From: Schizochytrium sp. CCTCC M209059
Lineage: Eukaryota > Sar > Bigyra > Thraustochytrida > Thraustochytriidae
Length of the DNA stretch: 64,000 nucleotides
Direction: 5' to 3'
Assembly: GCA_000818945.1 (NCBI GenBank)
Contig: KN805411.1
Coordinates: 88,067 to 152,066 of the forward strand
Below are positions 37,801-46,141 of the stretch, piece by piece. The notes beneath the pieces are model-generated. The model searched no databases, was not told the DNA's origin, and saw nothing but the letters and a program-made list of their open reading frames with translations. Every line of letters begins with the position of its first letter. Within the stretch, counting starts at the first letter, position 1. A program made the translations under genes and the position numbers.

Positions 37801-40798
37801 CGAGTTCGAGCTCAGCGCGCGGGGCGAGTGGGGAGGCCTCATGCGCAATAACGTGCTCGAAGCAGTCTGCCGCCGCATCGAGGTCCCGATGCGCTGCGAA
37901 CAAGAGCCCCAGGCTCATCAAGCCGCCAACATCGCGCGAGAGCGGGACACCTTCCCGAGCAGCCTTGGCGACGCGCGAATCCGTCAGGGACAGGGCCACC
38001 GTCTGATTGTTGCTTGCAGCCTTGGAAGATGCGCGGGCCCGATCCTGCACCGCGCGCGAACCTGTGTGCAACACGTCATCGTTGACGACCAGGCCCGGGG
38101 CGCGCAAGGGCAAACCAACGAGAGCCTCGGACCACTGCGAGAGCCGTGTCGCCTCGAGCTCGTGCTCTTTGGCGAGCGCCGGCTTACCCTGAGCAGCGAG
38201 AAGGAGGGCTAAACTCCGGTGCACGATCGAATTTTTCGAATCAATCGAGTTTGCTTCTTGCAAGAGCTCAAGAGAGCGCGAAGGTGCCCCGCGCCTCATC
38301 TCGACCGTGGCCAGGTCCACGCGAGCCTCCATTGCGACGAGCTTGAGATCTTCGGTGTCGCCAGAGGACGCTGACTGTGCGAGTTCGATGGCAGAGTCAA
38401 GGCTGTCTTTGGCCTGCTCGAGATGACCGAGGTGTGCCTGCGCGCGACCGATGAGCAGATGCGTCTCAGCATGCGCGGGGTGAATACGATGCGCAGCAGC
38501 CGCGATTTCCAAGGCGCGGTGCGCACGACCATGGTCCATATGAAGTCTAGCGAGGGCGAGCATGCAGTCCATGCATGTGGGATCGGCGTGAAGAGCGCGC
38601 TGCCAAGCGACCAAGGCAACCGTTTCGTCCTCGGCGTTTTGTGCCAGCATGATGAGAGGCGCTGTCTCCCGCGGCCAGAGCGTTGCCGCGGCTTGCAAAA
38701 CTGCGCGCGCTTCTTCTTGTCTGCTGGACGCAAGAACCAGGACGCCCGCCGCCTCAACATGAGTTTCGACACTGCCAAGGTTATTTTCATACTGGCCCTG
38801 AAAAGCGGTCCAATAATAATCGGCTGCTTGGGGCGCCTTGCCTTGGGCCACGAGAGATCGAGCCAGACCCAGATTGGCTTCCGTGTCGTCGTTGGCGAGT
38901 TCAAGTGCGGCCTGGAAATGATTTGCAGCCTCGGCGTACTTGCCCGCACCCAAGGCCGTATGGCCTCGACCTAAGAGACCACGGAGCTGGATGACGTTGG
39001 CAATTCCGTCGGAAGAGAGATGCTGCGCGAGCTCTTCTGCACGGACAAAAGCTGCTTCAGCACTATCAAATTTGTGCTGCGCCAGAATGACTTCGGCGTG
39101 TAAAAGGTATGCGTCAGCTTGCTCAAAGGATGCCCTTTCGTTTTCCTTACTGAGCTTGTCTGCTTCGAGGAGCTCGCGTTGCGCAATGGCTTCGGCCTCG
39201 CGAGCTCGGCCTCGCTCGAGATACAATCTCGCGAGAAGGGGCTGCGCGTTGCGCGCCACGCTGGAATGCTCGAGCACCTTGATGGCCTCATCGAGACGAT
39301 TTCCTTTGACAAGAGCCTGCGCGAGTTCTACTCTCGAGCGATCGTGTGCGCGAGATCGAGGAGACATGGGCGAGAGAATTTGCGCGTCGGTGTCAACGTT
39401 GGCAGCCACGTTAACGCCAGCGCCGCCTTGGTGATCCTCGGCACCTTCGATGAGCCAAACGGCCTGCTGGAGGTGGGAAATGGCACGGCGCAAAAGGTTG
39501 TCGGATTCTAGCTTCGCCGCGGCCTGCGAAGCGGCGTATGGGGTGGCGTGGATCTCCATGAACTCGTTGCGGAGAATGCGACTCCGCGCACGTAGCACAC
39601 GTGCAAGCCCAAGATGCGCATCGGCTGAGCTGGGCCACCTTTTCACGGCACGAGAGAGAATGCGGGCAGCCTCGTCCCATTCTTGCCTTTCGGCAAGAAG
39701 CGCCCCAACCCGAATGAGGACGTGGGCATCACTGCAACCCGCCGCTACGGCACGCTGAAGATGATCGAGAACACGCTGCGACAGCGCACCATCCGAGTCT
39801 GTCGATACTGGCTCGACGCTGGACAGTGCAAAGCTCTCTGACTTGACGACGAAGCGTCGAAGGAGCGAGGCAGTCTCGTCAATTGCTGCTTTTCCAGAGT
39901 CTTTCGATGTGGCGTCGGCACGCCTTCGAAGAGCAAGAAGGGCGTCGGCGCTCAGCCCGAGGCCTTTGTTCGCCTGCAGCGACAATGGTGCGTCTTGCAG
40001 TACACGCGCGAAGAGTTGAAAGGCCTCGCGCGCTAGGCCGCGTTCAAAAGCGAGTCTTCCGGCGTTCGCGCCAAGAAATTCGCGTAGGTTCGTCTCTGCC
40101 CATGGTGGTGCGCGCCAGAGGCTTTCCTCATATAGCTCTGTCAATGCGTCCTGTGCGCGTGCCTTGTCGCCAAGACGCATGAGCGCCTCGGCGCGTAGGC
40201 AAGCGGCTAGCTTGGCACCGGTGGATTTTCGGAGCTCGGGAACCGAAGCTGCTAGAGATTCAACGTGTTGAGCTCCACGGAGTGCTTCAGACCACGCGCC
40301 TTGGGCGGCGGCTCGCACGGCGCGTTGGAGCTCCTCGTTCGCCCTGTGGGCCAGTTCTACGTGTGCAGTCGCGGCCTCGAGGTCCTCCAAGGTCCCCAGG
40401 TCGTCCTGCGCGTTGGATATTGCCTGACCATCTCTGCGCACAGCGCCTGCGTTTTCCTGCTCGACCATGGCCCCGGCCTCGCCCTCCGAGGCCATCCATC
40501 GCGCGCGCTCGTCGTCGCCGCCGCCGCCGCCGTTGTTGGGACAGTTGGCGTGCAGCCATGCCTTGGCGTCCAAGGCGCCGCTCGGGAATGGCGTCGCCGC
40601 GCGTGCGCCCGCGAGGAGGCACCCGTGGTGCACCGGCGCTGCCGTCGCCGCCTGCCGCGTCTCCTCCGCCGCCGCTGCCGCCGCCGCTGCCGCCAGCGCG
40701 ACCGCGACCGCGAGCGTCGCCAGGGGCCGCCGCCGCGTCTTCTCCTCCGCGCGAGGCATGGGCCATCTCCTCCCGCCCCGGGCGCCATCCCGCGGCAT
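34883..40798 (-). CDS. Giant secreted or lumenal TPR-repeat protein
   Basis: 1,971 residues from the ATG at 40798, which has G at -3; an alternative ATG at 40759 gives a more ordinary signal peptide. The N-terminus has basic RRRPLATLAVAVALAAAAAAAAA, a signal peptide or anchor, and then Cys residues. The rest is a nearly unbroken series of tetratricopeptide repeats. Recognisable units include ADAHLGLARVLRAR, EAANHFQAALELANDDTEANLGLARSLV, and AENNLGVIAYSRGATHDAANHFRRALEL near the C-terminus. TPR solenoids usually bind peptides or proteins. No glycosyltransferase or other enzyme domain was found, and there is no second membrane helix. I cannot name a family; the nearest comparison is to large TPR scaffolds. 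Confidence 0.85.
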   Translation of the reverse strand: MPRDGARGGRRWPMPRAEEKTRRRPLATLAVAVALAAAAAAAAAEETRQAATAAPVHHGCLLAGARAATPFPSGALDAKAWLHANCPNNGGGGGDDERARWMASEGEAGAMVEQENAGAVRRDGQAISNAQDDLGTLEDLEAATAHVELAHRANEELQRAVRAAAQGAWSEALRGAQHVESLAASVPELRKSTGAKLAACLRAEALMRLGDKARAQDALTELYEESLWRAPPWAETNLREFLGANAGRLAFERGLAREAFQLFARVLQDAPLSLQANKGLGLSADALLALRRRADATSKDSGKAAIDETASLLRRFVVKSESFALSSVEPVSTDSDGALSQRVLDHLQRAVAAGCSDAHVLIRVGALLAERQEWDEAARILSRAVKRWPSSADAHLGLARVLRARSRILRNEFMEIHATPYAASQAAAKLESDNLLRRAISHLQQAVWLIEGAEDHQGGAGVNVAANVDTDAQILSPMSPRSRAHDRSRVELAQALVKGNRLDEAIKVLEHSSVARNAQPLLARLYLERGRAREAEAIAQRELLEADKLSKENERASFEQADAYLLHAEVILAQHKFDSAEAAFVRAEELAQHLSSDGIANVIQLRGLLGRGHTALGAGKYAEAANHFQAALELANDDTEANLGLARSLVAQGKAPQAADYYWTAFQGQYENNLGSVETHVEAAGVLVLASSRQEEARAVLQAAATLWPRETAPLIMLAQNAEDETVALVAWQRALHADPTCMDCMLALARLHMDHGRAHRALEIAAAAHRIHPAHAETHLLIGRAQAHLGHLEQAKDSLDSAIELAQSASSGDTEDLKLVAMEARVDLATVEMRRGAPSRSLELLQEANSIDSKNSIVHRSLALLLAAQGKPALAKEHELEATRLSQWSEALVGLPLRAPGLVVNDDVLHTGSRAVQDRARASSKAASNNQTVALSLTDSRVAKAAREGVPLSRDVGGLMSLGLLFAAHRDLDAAADCFEHVIAHEASPLAPRAELELGVVLLSMGDRHMALHHLSRAMTLLNSNSPAHLSAMLWTAHAVGKAKRLEMLQEATRAHPAEPAAFHALGVELTSRSEASIEQVRDAFLEAIASMQDNSTRAAADAHYRLARLYDEREPRDLELTAMYLTRVLVFTSRAHHMSNGASSTPKNEATATIPPSSSAQMFPWSWAFETVDAMHARTLLELGSVLRRLGRPQDASDLLVDAIDVGAGAPALRELSYVYAADGQLGPALWFARASSRGSLLADTHLLRTLRAAGQVEEAVRLTNATDDLESWGLLDEALDAVRSAPSQRARVAKIVAALSRARAASTYASQLATFSEDLPRAIDAIMALPAAGERAYALVDALRHASPPARAALAATSLAKSYSENSSAVALAVHEATLAEAETREEVRSLSDATAERLEFVLGNEFTAALATADAEMEAFAAHLLIAERLSAGRNLDQAPIMSSVLTLVHAHLARHFFGRSRPMAAAMHAWWALSALPKEDRLVKEMHILSAWACHDASALVTDAVARHARAMSLAHFTSAGQSSGRAYLLLEAGQTREAVKVLQDASSSSPCDLAMRGLVLLRLEGNMSGTQEESFGILGQAAAALHASLGKDGSSSARDNPETQYCAPDGFLEYAERLQLQKQGEPAAALLDLVVSKMYLNNKNLGRSLYALGSLKFHLGHFDEAVRYLEHPLLARHIGAANNLGAVFIKQGEYERAVEILDRVLVLCDERAKDTNVCKESARVNLAFANEELGRVDTALLHARTALKALEERRGSHGDHLTRDNGPEGLQELSADSENEDEVAGDLRPVLACQLARLYRRTSRVGLAVRILRDFPMNFEAVRLMGDIVAETGQHEEAVRVYRKALFLHLNNSVFSAVDALPTKRVLAAKVRDARVLMDLANAYFRTSQFSEAVLLYEVVSTSFPAHASGAENNLGVIAYSRGATHDAANHFRRALELDQKNEAAALALAHLRQHQETDAPTIQH

Positions 40799-42949
40799 GA
40801 CGCCGGCGGCTCCGGACGAGGGCCCCACGCAGCCCGCGCAGCCCTGCGCAGCCCCGCGGCCGCCGCTGCTGCGCGCGCGAGCCGAGCCGAGCCGAGACGA
40901 GCCGAGCCGGCGGGGCGGCCTCGCTTTGCGTGCTTTGCTTGATTGCTTGCTTGCTTGCTTGCTCGCTTGCTTGCTTGCTTGATTGATTGCACGCAGATCG
41001 ATCGGTCAATCGATCGAGTGCGCGCCTCGTTGACTTGACTTGCGGCTGACAGTGACAGTGACTGACAGAGACTTGGACGGCCCACTGACTGATTGATTGA
41101 CGGACTGATTGATTGTCTGATTGATTGACTGACGGATTGATTGATTGACGAATTGATCGATTGATTGATTGATTGATTGACTTGCGGCCGGTCAATCAAG
41201 TCAATCGACCACTGAGGGCGAGCAGCAGCAACAAGAGCCTCCCGACGGTACAGAGAGTCGAGTGACTTGCTCCGTGCGTGTCCTGGCCTCGCCTCGCGGG
41301 ACCTTCATTCGCGAGGCGCCGCGTCTCCTTTCTTCCGTATGGACGCAGCCTTGCCCGCCAGCCCGCCAGCCAGCCAGCCAGCTAGATGAAAAGCTCGACG
41401 CGGCCGAAGATGCTGCCAATCAAATCCATTTTTTCCCCTTTTGGTGCTAGTAGCGAACAGGCACAGACGAGGCGCCGCGCCGCGCCGCGCCGCGCCGCCT
41501 GCGCCGAAGTTTTTTCGCTCGAGGCATGGTGAGACCGCTCGGCTGCGGCACGGACGGACGAATGGATAGTGCTGTTGGAGAGCGGGCGACCGCGAGCTGC
41601 AGCTGCCGGCAGCATCGCCCTTGCAGGTCCGCCGCCCACAAAGCAGTGTATATATATAATGTAGAAGCAACATAGGTGTGTGCGTGGGGGGAGCAAAGTC
41701 GGGTCTTTCACCAAGTCGGACTCTCGAAGCTGCGACGGTGGATCTCATCCCGCCTCTCCGAGCCGCGGCAGGCCTGCACCCAACCATGCACGCGTGCAGG
41801 CTAGTGCGCCCACCCTGGCGAAGCGCCGGCACCGCGGGCGCAGCCAGGCCCTACGCAGACCTCACGGGGAAACGCACCAGTGCCGCGCTCGCGCCTCCCA
41901 GCGCTCCAGACGGCCTTGATTGACCTGATTGACCCGCCCGACTCACACACCTGAGCCAGAGAGGGGCAGGAGAGCCGCTGTGGCCCTCCCTGTCCCAGGC
42001 AGCGCCGTCAGGCGTCGATCGCCGCGCCTGGGCGCGCTGGCGAGCAGACCAGGCAGGGCCCCACGGCCGAACGCGCACGATCAGTGTCAGGCATGTGTAC
42101 CTGCAGCTGATCATTGACCGACGGACCCGAGACCAGCGCAGTGGCGGTTGGGCTGTTATAACAAACCCAATTGGGTCCTTCAGGCAGTACTAGTAGTTAA
42201 GCCTAGGTAGTAAGCCCAACCGTCGCCGAGGCACAGACAGGCAGGCAGGCAGACAGGCAGGCAGGCAGGCAGACAGGCAGGCCTTTTCATTATGGCGATG
42301 AGGCTTCGCGATTGATAATTTGGTGGTGTCCTGGTTCATGTGGACAAAGTTTGAGTCCTCACGCGGTATTGTCGGTGGGCATGTGGCAAGGTTATCTTGT
42401 TGCCTTGCATGAGCACTTTTTTCAAGTTTGGTTGTGGAAGGAAAACCTCATGCATTTCTCGAAGTGGCAAAGCGAACTTTTGCTTGCTCATAAGGCCGGT
42501 GAAGTTCAACACCGGACTACGCTAAGGCGACCCGGGATGCATATTATAATCAATTGATGAACATGCAAATTTGTTTAAAATTAGACGTCGCTTCGTCAGC
42601 ATCGCGATGCACTGAATGCTTTTTTTTTCTTTTGGCTTCGTATAAAAGCACGGGGCATGACACCACATCCTTTGGTCTTTCTTTTTGCAAACAGCCAGAC
42701 AATAATTCTATCGAAAGAAATGAAATGTTTGCGCGCGAAACACGTACGTACATCGTCATTTTGGGTCAAAACCACTTGTCAGTCGGGTGTAGCTGTAGCT
42801 TGGCACACCAATTGTACATATGTTACCAGACAAGGGTAAGCTTTCCAATGAGCTGGTGAAGAAGTAGCGACTTGCAATGGTGCGTCTTGAAACGAATTCT
42901 TTTCGCCAGTGCGCCAGGGAAAAGCGATCCGTCAGCAGCATCTTCCTAC
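40799..42949. repeat. 2.15 kb gene-poor spacer rich in tandem arrays
   Basis: Contents: (CTTG)n at 40937-40988, (GATT)n at 41084-41183, (GCCGC)n at 41471-41498, a TATATATATAAT stretch near 41649, an inverted repeat at 42145-42222, a (GGCA)n array at 42236-42282, then an AT-richer stretch 42300-42949. All open frames are low complexity without domains. No gene is supported. Confidence 0.7.
42145..42222. repeat. 10-bp inverted repeat enclosing a 12-bp palindrome
   Basis: CGGTTGGGCT (42145-42154) pairs perfectly with AGCCCAACCG (42213-42222). The 58-base interval contains the perfect palindrome ACCCAATTGGGT at 42165-42176. It could be a folded RNA, a protein-binding site or a remnant mobile element; none is proven. 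Confidence 0.7.
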
Positions 42950-43801
42950 CTACATGAGGTCGTCGTCAAGTCGACGACGAAGAGAACGAAGATAGTGATT
43001 GCCGGACTTGAAGTAAGGAGGTGTAAACTTCTCTGGTGAAAGCTCGAGCGAGGTAAGAATTCGCTCCCAAGTCTCGGGGGAATCAAGAGACTCGTACTCG
43101 ACATGAACGACTCGATCACTTACGAGCGTCGAGTTGATGGCACGTTCGATGAGCTGAAGTGCGAGATAGCTCTCTGCAACGGCCAGCTTCTTGTGGAAAC
43201 AATGATGGCGGAGCACAGATCGCAGAGCAAAGTCTGGGTTGCGCGTGAGCACAACTGCCTTCGAGTCAGGTGTTCTGCGCAAGGCCTCCTCAATGTCGAC
43301 AAAGAATCGCACGAACGGAGGGTCTTTCGAGGTGTCGCACATGTCCACATTGGGGACCACACGGATTTCCTTGTTACAGAAATCGCCCCAAGGCAATGAA
43401 AGATGCTGAATATTGACATAGCCGCCATCGCTTGGGTCAATGTGCGTCACACAAGCGGGTATCTCGCCATCCCACAGAGACTCGGGCTCGAACACATGAG
43501 ATAGCGTGCGAGTCATGAATCGCGTTCCGGAGGACTCGGGTCCGAACACAAAAATGGTTTTCATGGGCGTGCCATACCGCTCGGTACCTTGCTTCTCTCG
43601 GCGATACAAGAAAAGCTTTGAGCGTGCGAGCGCCTCCATTCGTGCCAGACCGTTGCGTACTTTGTCGTCATGAAAGAGAGCAGCAGAGGCCACGAGCACT
43701 GCGATTACTGCCACGAGGTACCGCAGCCTTCTTCGCCAGGGCGAGCTCGACGCGTGGGGCGCATCCATCTCCTGGGAAGCTTTCACCTCCATTGGCAGCA
43801 T
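42950..43801 (-). CDS. Sulfotransferase-like type II membrane protein, paralogue 1
   Basis: 283 residues from the first ATG (43801); upstream of it the open frame starts only with TTG and is repeat translation. A short cytoplasmic N-terminus, a membrane helix (RYLVAVIAVLVASAALF), then a lumenal domain. Motifs: IFVFGPESSGTRFM, which looks like the 5'-phosphosulfate loop of PAPS-dependent sulfotransferases, and VVLTRNPDFALRSVLRH, like the 3'-phosphate site. GGYVNIQHLSLPWG is unique to this local family. Type II topology fits the Golgi. Acceptor is unknown; sulfated wall polysaccharide is a guess from biology of thraustochytrids. It shares all motifs with the next two genes. Confidence 0.68.
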   Translation of the reverse strand: MLPMEVKASQEMDAPHASSSPWRRRLRYLVAVIAVLVASAALFHDDKVRNGLARMEALARSKLFLYRREKQGTERYGTPMKTIFVFGPESSGTRFMTRTLSHVFEPESLWDGEIPACVTHIDPSDGGYVNIQHLSLPWGDFCNKEIRVVPNVDMCDTSKDPPFVRFFVDIEEALRRTPDSKAVVLTRNPDFALRSVLRHHCFHKKLAVAESYLALQLIERAINSTLVSDRVVHVEYESLDSPETWERILTSLELSPEKFTPPYFKSGNHYLRSLRRRLDDDLM

Positions 43802-44889
43802 GGTGCTGACCTCGCAGCGCTGCTTTTTCACGTCCACGTCCTCGTCCTCGTCCTCGTCAACGGGATTGTAGCAGCCACGCCACACCACGCGACGCCACGC
43901 CACGCCAAGCCACGCCACGCCACGCCACGCTACGCAATGCAACGCAAGCCGCCGCAACGCAATCCCTCGCAGGAGGATCAACAAGCTTGGCGTTGACTTT
44001 TGCCGCTCTCAAACTGTACTCCTCCCCTGTGGACTAATTGTAGGCAGTTTGACTCCCCGCGCTCCACGAGCCGCCGTCGGACCGCCTTCAAGCCGCCGTC
44101 AACCCTCCGTCGAGCCGCCACGCCGCGCGTGGTTTTCGTCTTGATCCCGTTCTGCTCCGACGCGTGCCGGTCCTCGCGTCCTCTCACCGGGTCCGCTGTT
44201 CGCCATCGTGTCTGTCTCCAGGCAAGCAAAGAAGCAGCTGGGTAGACAATCCCCGTCTCATCCCTTCTTCCTTTCCCCCCCTTCTGCACACACCTCTGCG
44301 CAGACAGACTGCTCCGACCTCGCTCGCGGCTCCTGCTCCCTTCCTCTCCGACCCGGCCCGCCCCTGGCACGCGCTTGCGCTGCTGCGCTGCTGCGCTGCT
44401 GCCTGCTCTGCTGCGCTGCCGCGGGGTGGTCCCGATGGAGGTCCGGTCGTAGTCGCGGCGGCGCGGGGTGCCCGGTAACACCTCTCCTATCCCATCCTAC
44501 AGAGCAGACGAAGAGGCTGCAGCTGCACGCGCGCGTGAACGTGAACGTTTGGCAGCGGTCTGTGCTGCGAAGCAGGGCTAGTGAAATGTCAGCTTTGGAG
44601 CAAGATATCAGCTTTGGGACGCTGCTGCTGGCGACTTTTCGTGCAAAAGGTGGCGACACGAGCTATGCGGGGAGTTGCGAGCGACTCTACTCGAATGTTC
44701 GCAGTCCTTGTGGCTCTCTCCATGGACAGAGAACAAAAGCTTGCATGGGTGGCAAGGCAAGGAATGTCGAATTCAAGGTCCAGAGTTTGTTAAAAAAAAG
44801 AAGAAGAAGTGGTGATACGTAGGTATACAAGTATGCGCGCCTTTCCAGTGGCGTCATTTTGAGAATTGGGAGCCCACCACGGGAGAGAA
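43802..44889. repeat. Spacer with (CCACG)n array upstream of sulfotransferase-like 1
   Basis: 43874-43945 is a degenerate CCACGC/GACGC array in the 5' flank of paralogue 1. A GCTGCTGC-rich tract is near 44376-44422. No gene supported. Confidence 0.7.
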
Positions 44890-45897
44890 TTACACTTCGT
44901 GGAGGGATGCCAACTGTGCCAATGGAGAGCGTCGACTCTGTCTGAACACCGGCAACGTGTATCCCTGTGGAGGTTGTATACCGACAAAATCAAAGACTTG
45001 TCGCCACGTCGTTTCTGGCTCGATTCCGAGATCTTCGTAATCGACACGTAGCAAGCGTTGGGCGATCTCTTTCGTGTCAAATGCATCCTTTATAAGCTTG
45101 AGCGCGAGCGAGTACTCTATCTTTGCAAAAGTTGCGTTGCGACAGTGAATGTCCGCAATAGATCGCATCGACGCTGCCATGTCTCGTCGGAGCACTATTG
45201 CCTTTGCGAGGGGAAATCGGCGCAGCGTCTCGGTCACGTCGATAAAAAAACGCTTTGGAAGAGGAATTTCCCGATTGCACATGTCAACGCTAGGAAGAAC
45301 TCGAACATTTCCATCGCACAGCCCTCCCCACGGCAGCGACAAGTGTTGAATATTCACATATCCAAAGCTTGCCTTGTGCGTCACGCAGCCAGGTAGTTCT
45401 CCGTTCCAGCTGGACCCTGGATCGATGAGTCTCGAAAGGCTTCTCGCCATAAATCTCGTGCCCGTTGCCTCCGGGCCAATGACGAAAATCGTTTCAACGG
45501 GAATACCATTGCGCTTTGTCTCGCTCGGATATAATTGAAATATAATCGGTAACTCAGCGGTGTCACGAGCTTCGCGATATCCACGTTTTGACGTCTTTGC
45601 ACTGCCCCGAAAGTGAGTGAATTCTACATGTCTCGATTTCGTGGCAGCAACTATGGGCGAGGAGCTTGATTTGAGTGCAGCCGCTCCCATGCCCGTTCGA
45701 GGTGTCGCTGGCACGCTCGCTGTCGCTGTCACTGTCGCGCTCGTTATTCGCGCAGCACTTGCATCCTCTAGTGGGGTCATTATGCTCATCGTGGCCAGCA
45801 TCACGATACCTAGACCAAGTAGTACCGCCAGCGCCAGCAAGCCTGCGCCCCCTGGTCGCTTAAGCTGCTGGCGACGAAAAAGTTGCCCATTGGCCAT
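44890..45897 (-). CDS. Sulfotransferase-like type II membrane protein, paralogue 2
   Basis: 335 residues from the ATG at 45897. N-terminus MANGQLFRRQQLKRP is basic and cytoplasmic; the membrane helix is GGAGLLALAVLLGLGIVML. After a stem region, the catalytic-like domain has TIFVIGPEATGTRFM, FGYVNIQHLSLPWGG, and AIVLRRDMAASMRSI. It has the same order, spacing and conserved Cys (GCVTH, GLCDG, DMCN) as its neighbours, so the set arose by tandem duplication. The 3'-phosphate-type segment has Arg-Arg where paralogue 1 has Thr-Arg. Function inferred as for paralogue 1. Confidence 0.68.
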   Translation of the reverse strand: MANGQLFRRQQLKRPGGAGLLALAVLLGLGIVMLATMSIMTPLEDASAARITSATVTATASVPATPRTGMGAAALKSSSSPIVAATKSRHVEFTHFRGSAKTSKRGYREARDTAELPIIFQLYPSETKRNGIPVETIFVIGPEATGTRFMARSLSRLIDPGSSWNGELPGCVTHKASFGYVNIQHLSLPWGGLCDGNVRVLPSVDMCNREIPLPKRFFIDVTETLRRFPLAKAIVLRRDMAASMRSIADIHCRNATFAKIEYSLALKLIKDAFDTKEIAQRLLRVDYEDLGIEPETTWRQVFDFVGIQPPQGYTLPVFRQSRRSPLAQLASLHEV

Positions 45898-45949
45898 TTT
45901 CGATCAAGACGTCCCCTCGCTCGGTCTTTCGCAGCGCGTCAAGTCAGAC

Positions 45950-45995
45950 CACGCCACGCCGCGCCACGCCGCGCCACGCCGCGCCGCGCCGCGTG
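45950..45995. repeat. (CCACGC/CCGCG)n array upstream of sulfotransferase-like 2
   Basis: Lies ~55 bases upstream of the paralogue 2 start and resembles the array at 43874-43945 upstream of paralogue 1, so it may be a co-duplicated promoter element. Confidence 0.65.
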
Positions 45996-46141
45996 GTCCG
46001 ACGCACGACGCTCCTCCTCTTTCTTACTGGTCCGCGCCTTGCGCGGCGTTTCGCACTAGGCTTTCTCGCTTGGCCCGTTGCTTTTGCTGTGGTCCGAGTC
46101 ACTGTGCCTGCCAGTGGTGGTTGTTGTTGTTGATCGCAGCA

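Noticed and set aside
40265..41199. Several 170-300 codon open frames around the TPR gene 5' end
   Set aside because: Arg/Ala/Ser/Asn repeats made by GC-rich and GATT-type arrays; no domain.
41305..41832. 175-codon minus-strand open frame near a TATA-like stretch
   Set aside because: Low-complexity composition and no conserved motif; the TATA-like string alone does not support a gene.
44208..44822. 204-codon plus-strand open frame between sulfotransferase-like genes
   Set aside because: No motif, GCTGC-repeat composition, not similar to neighbours.
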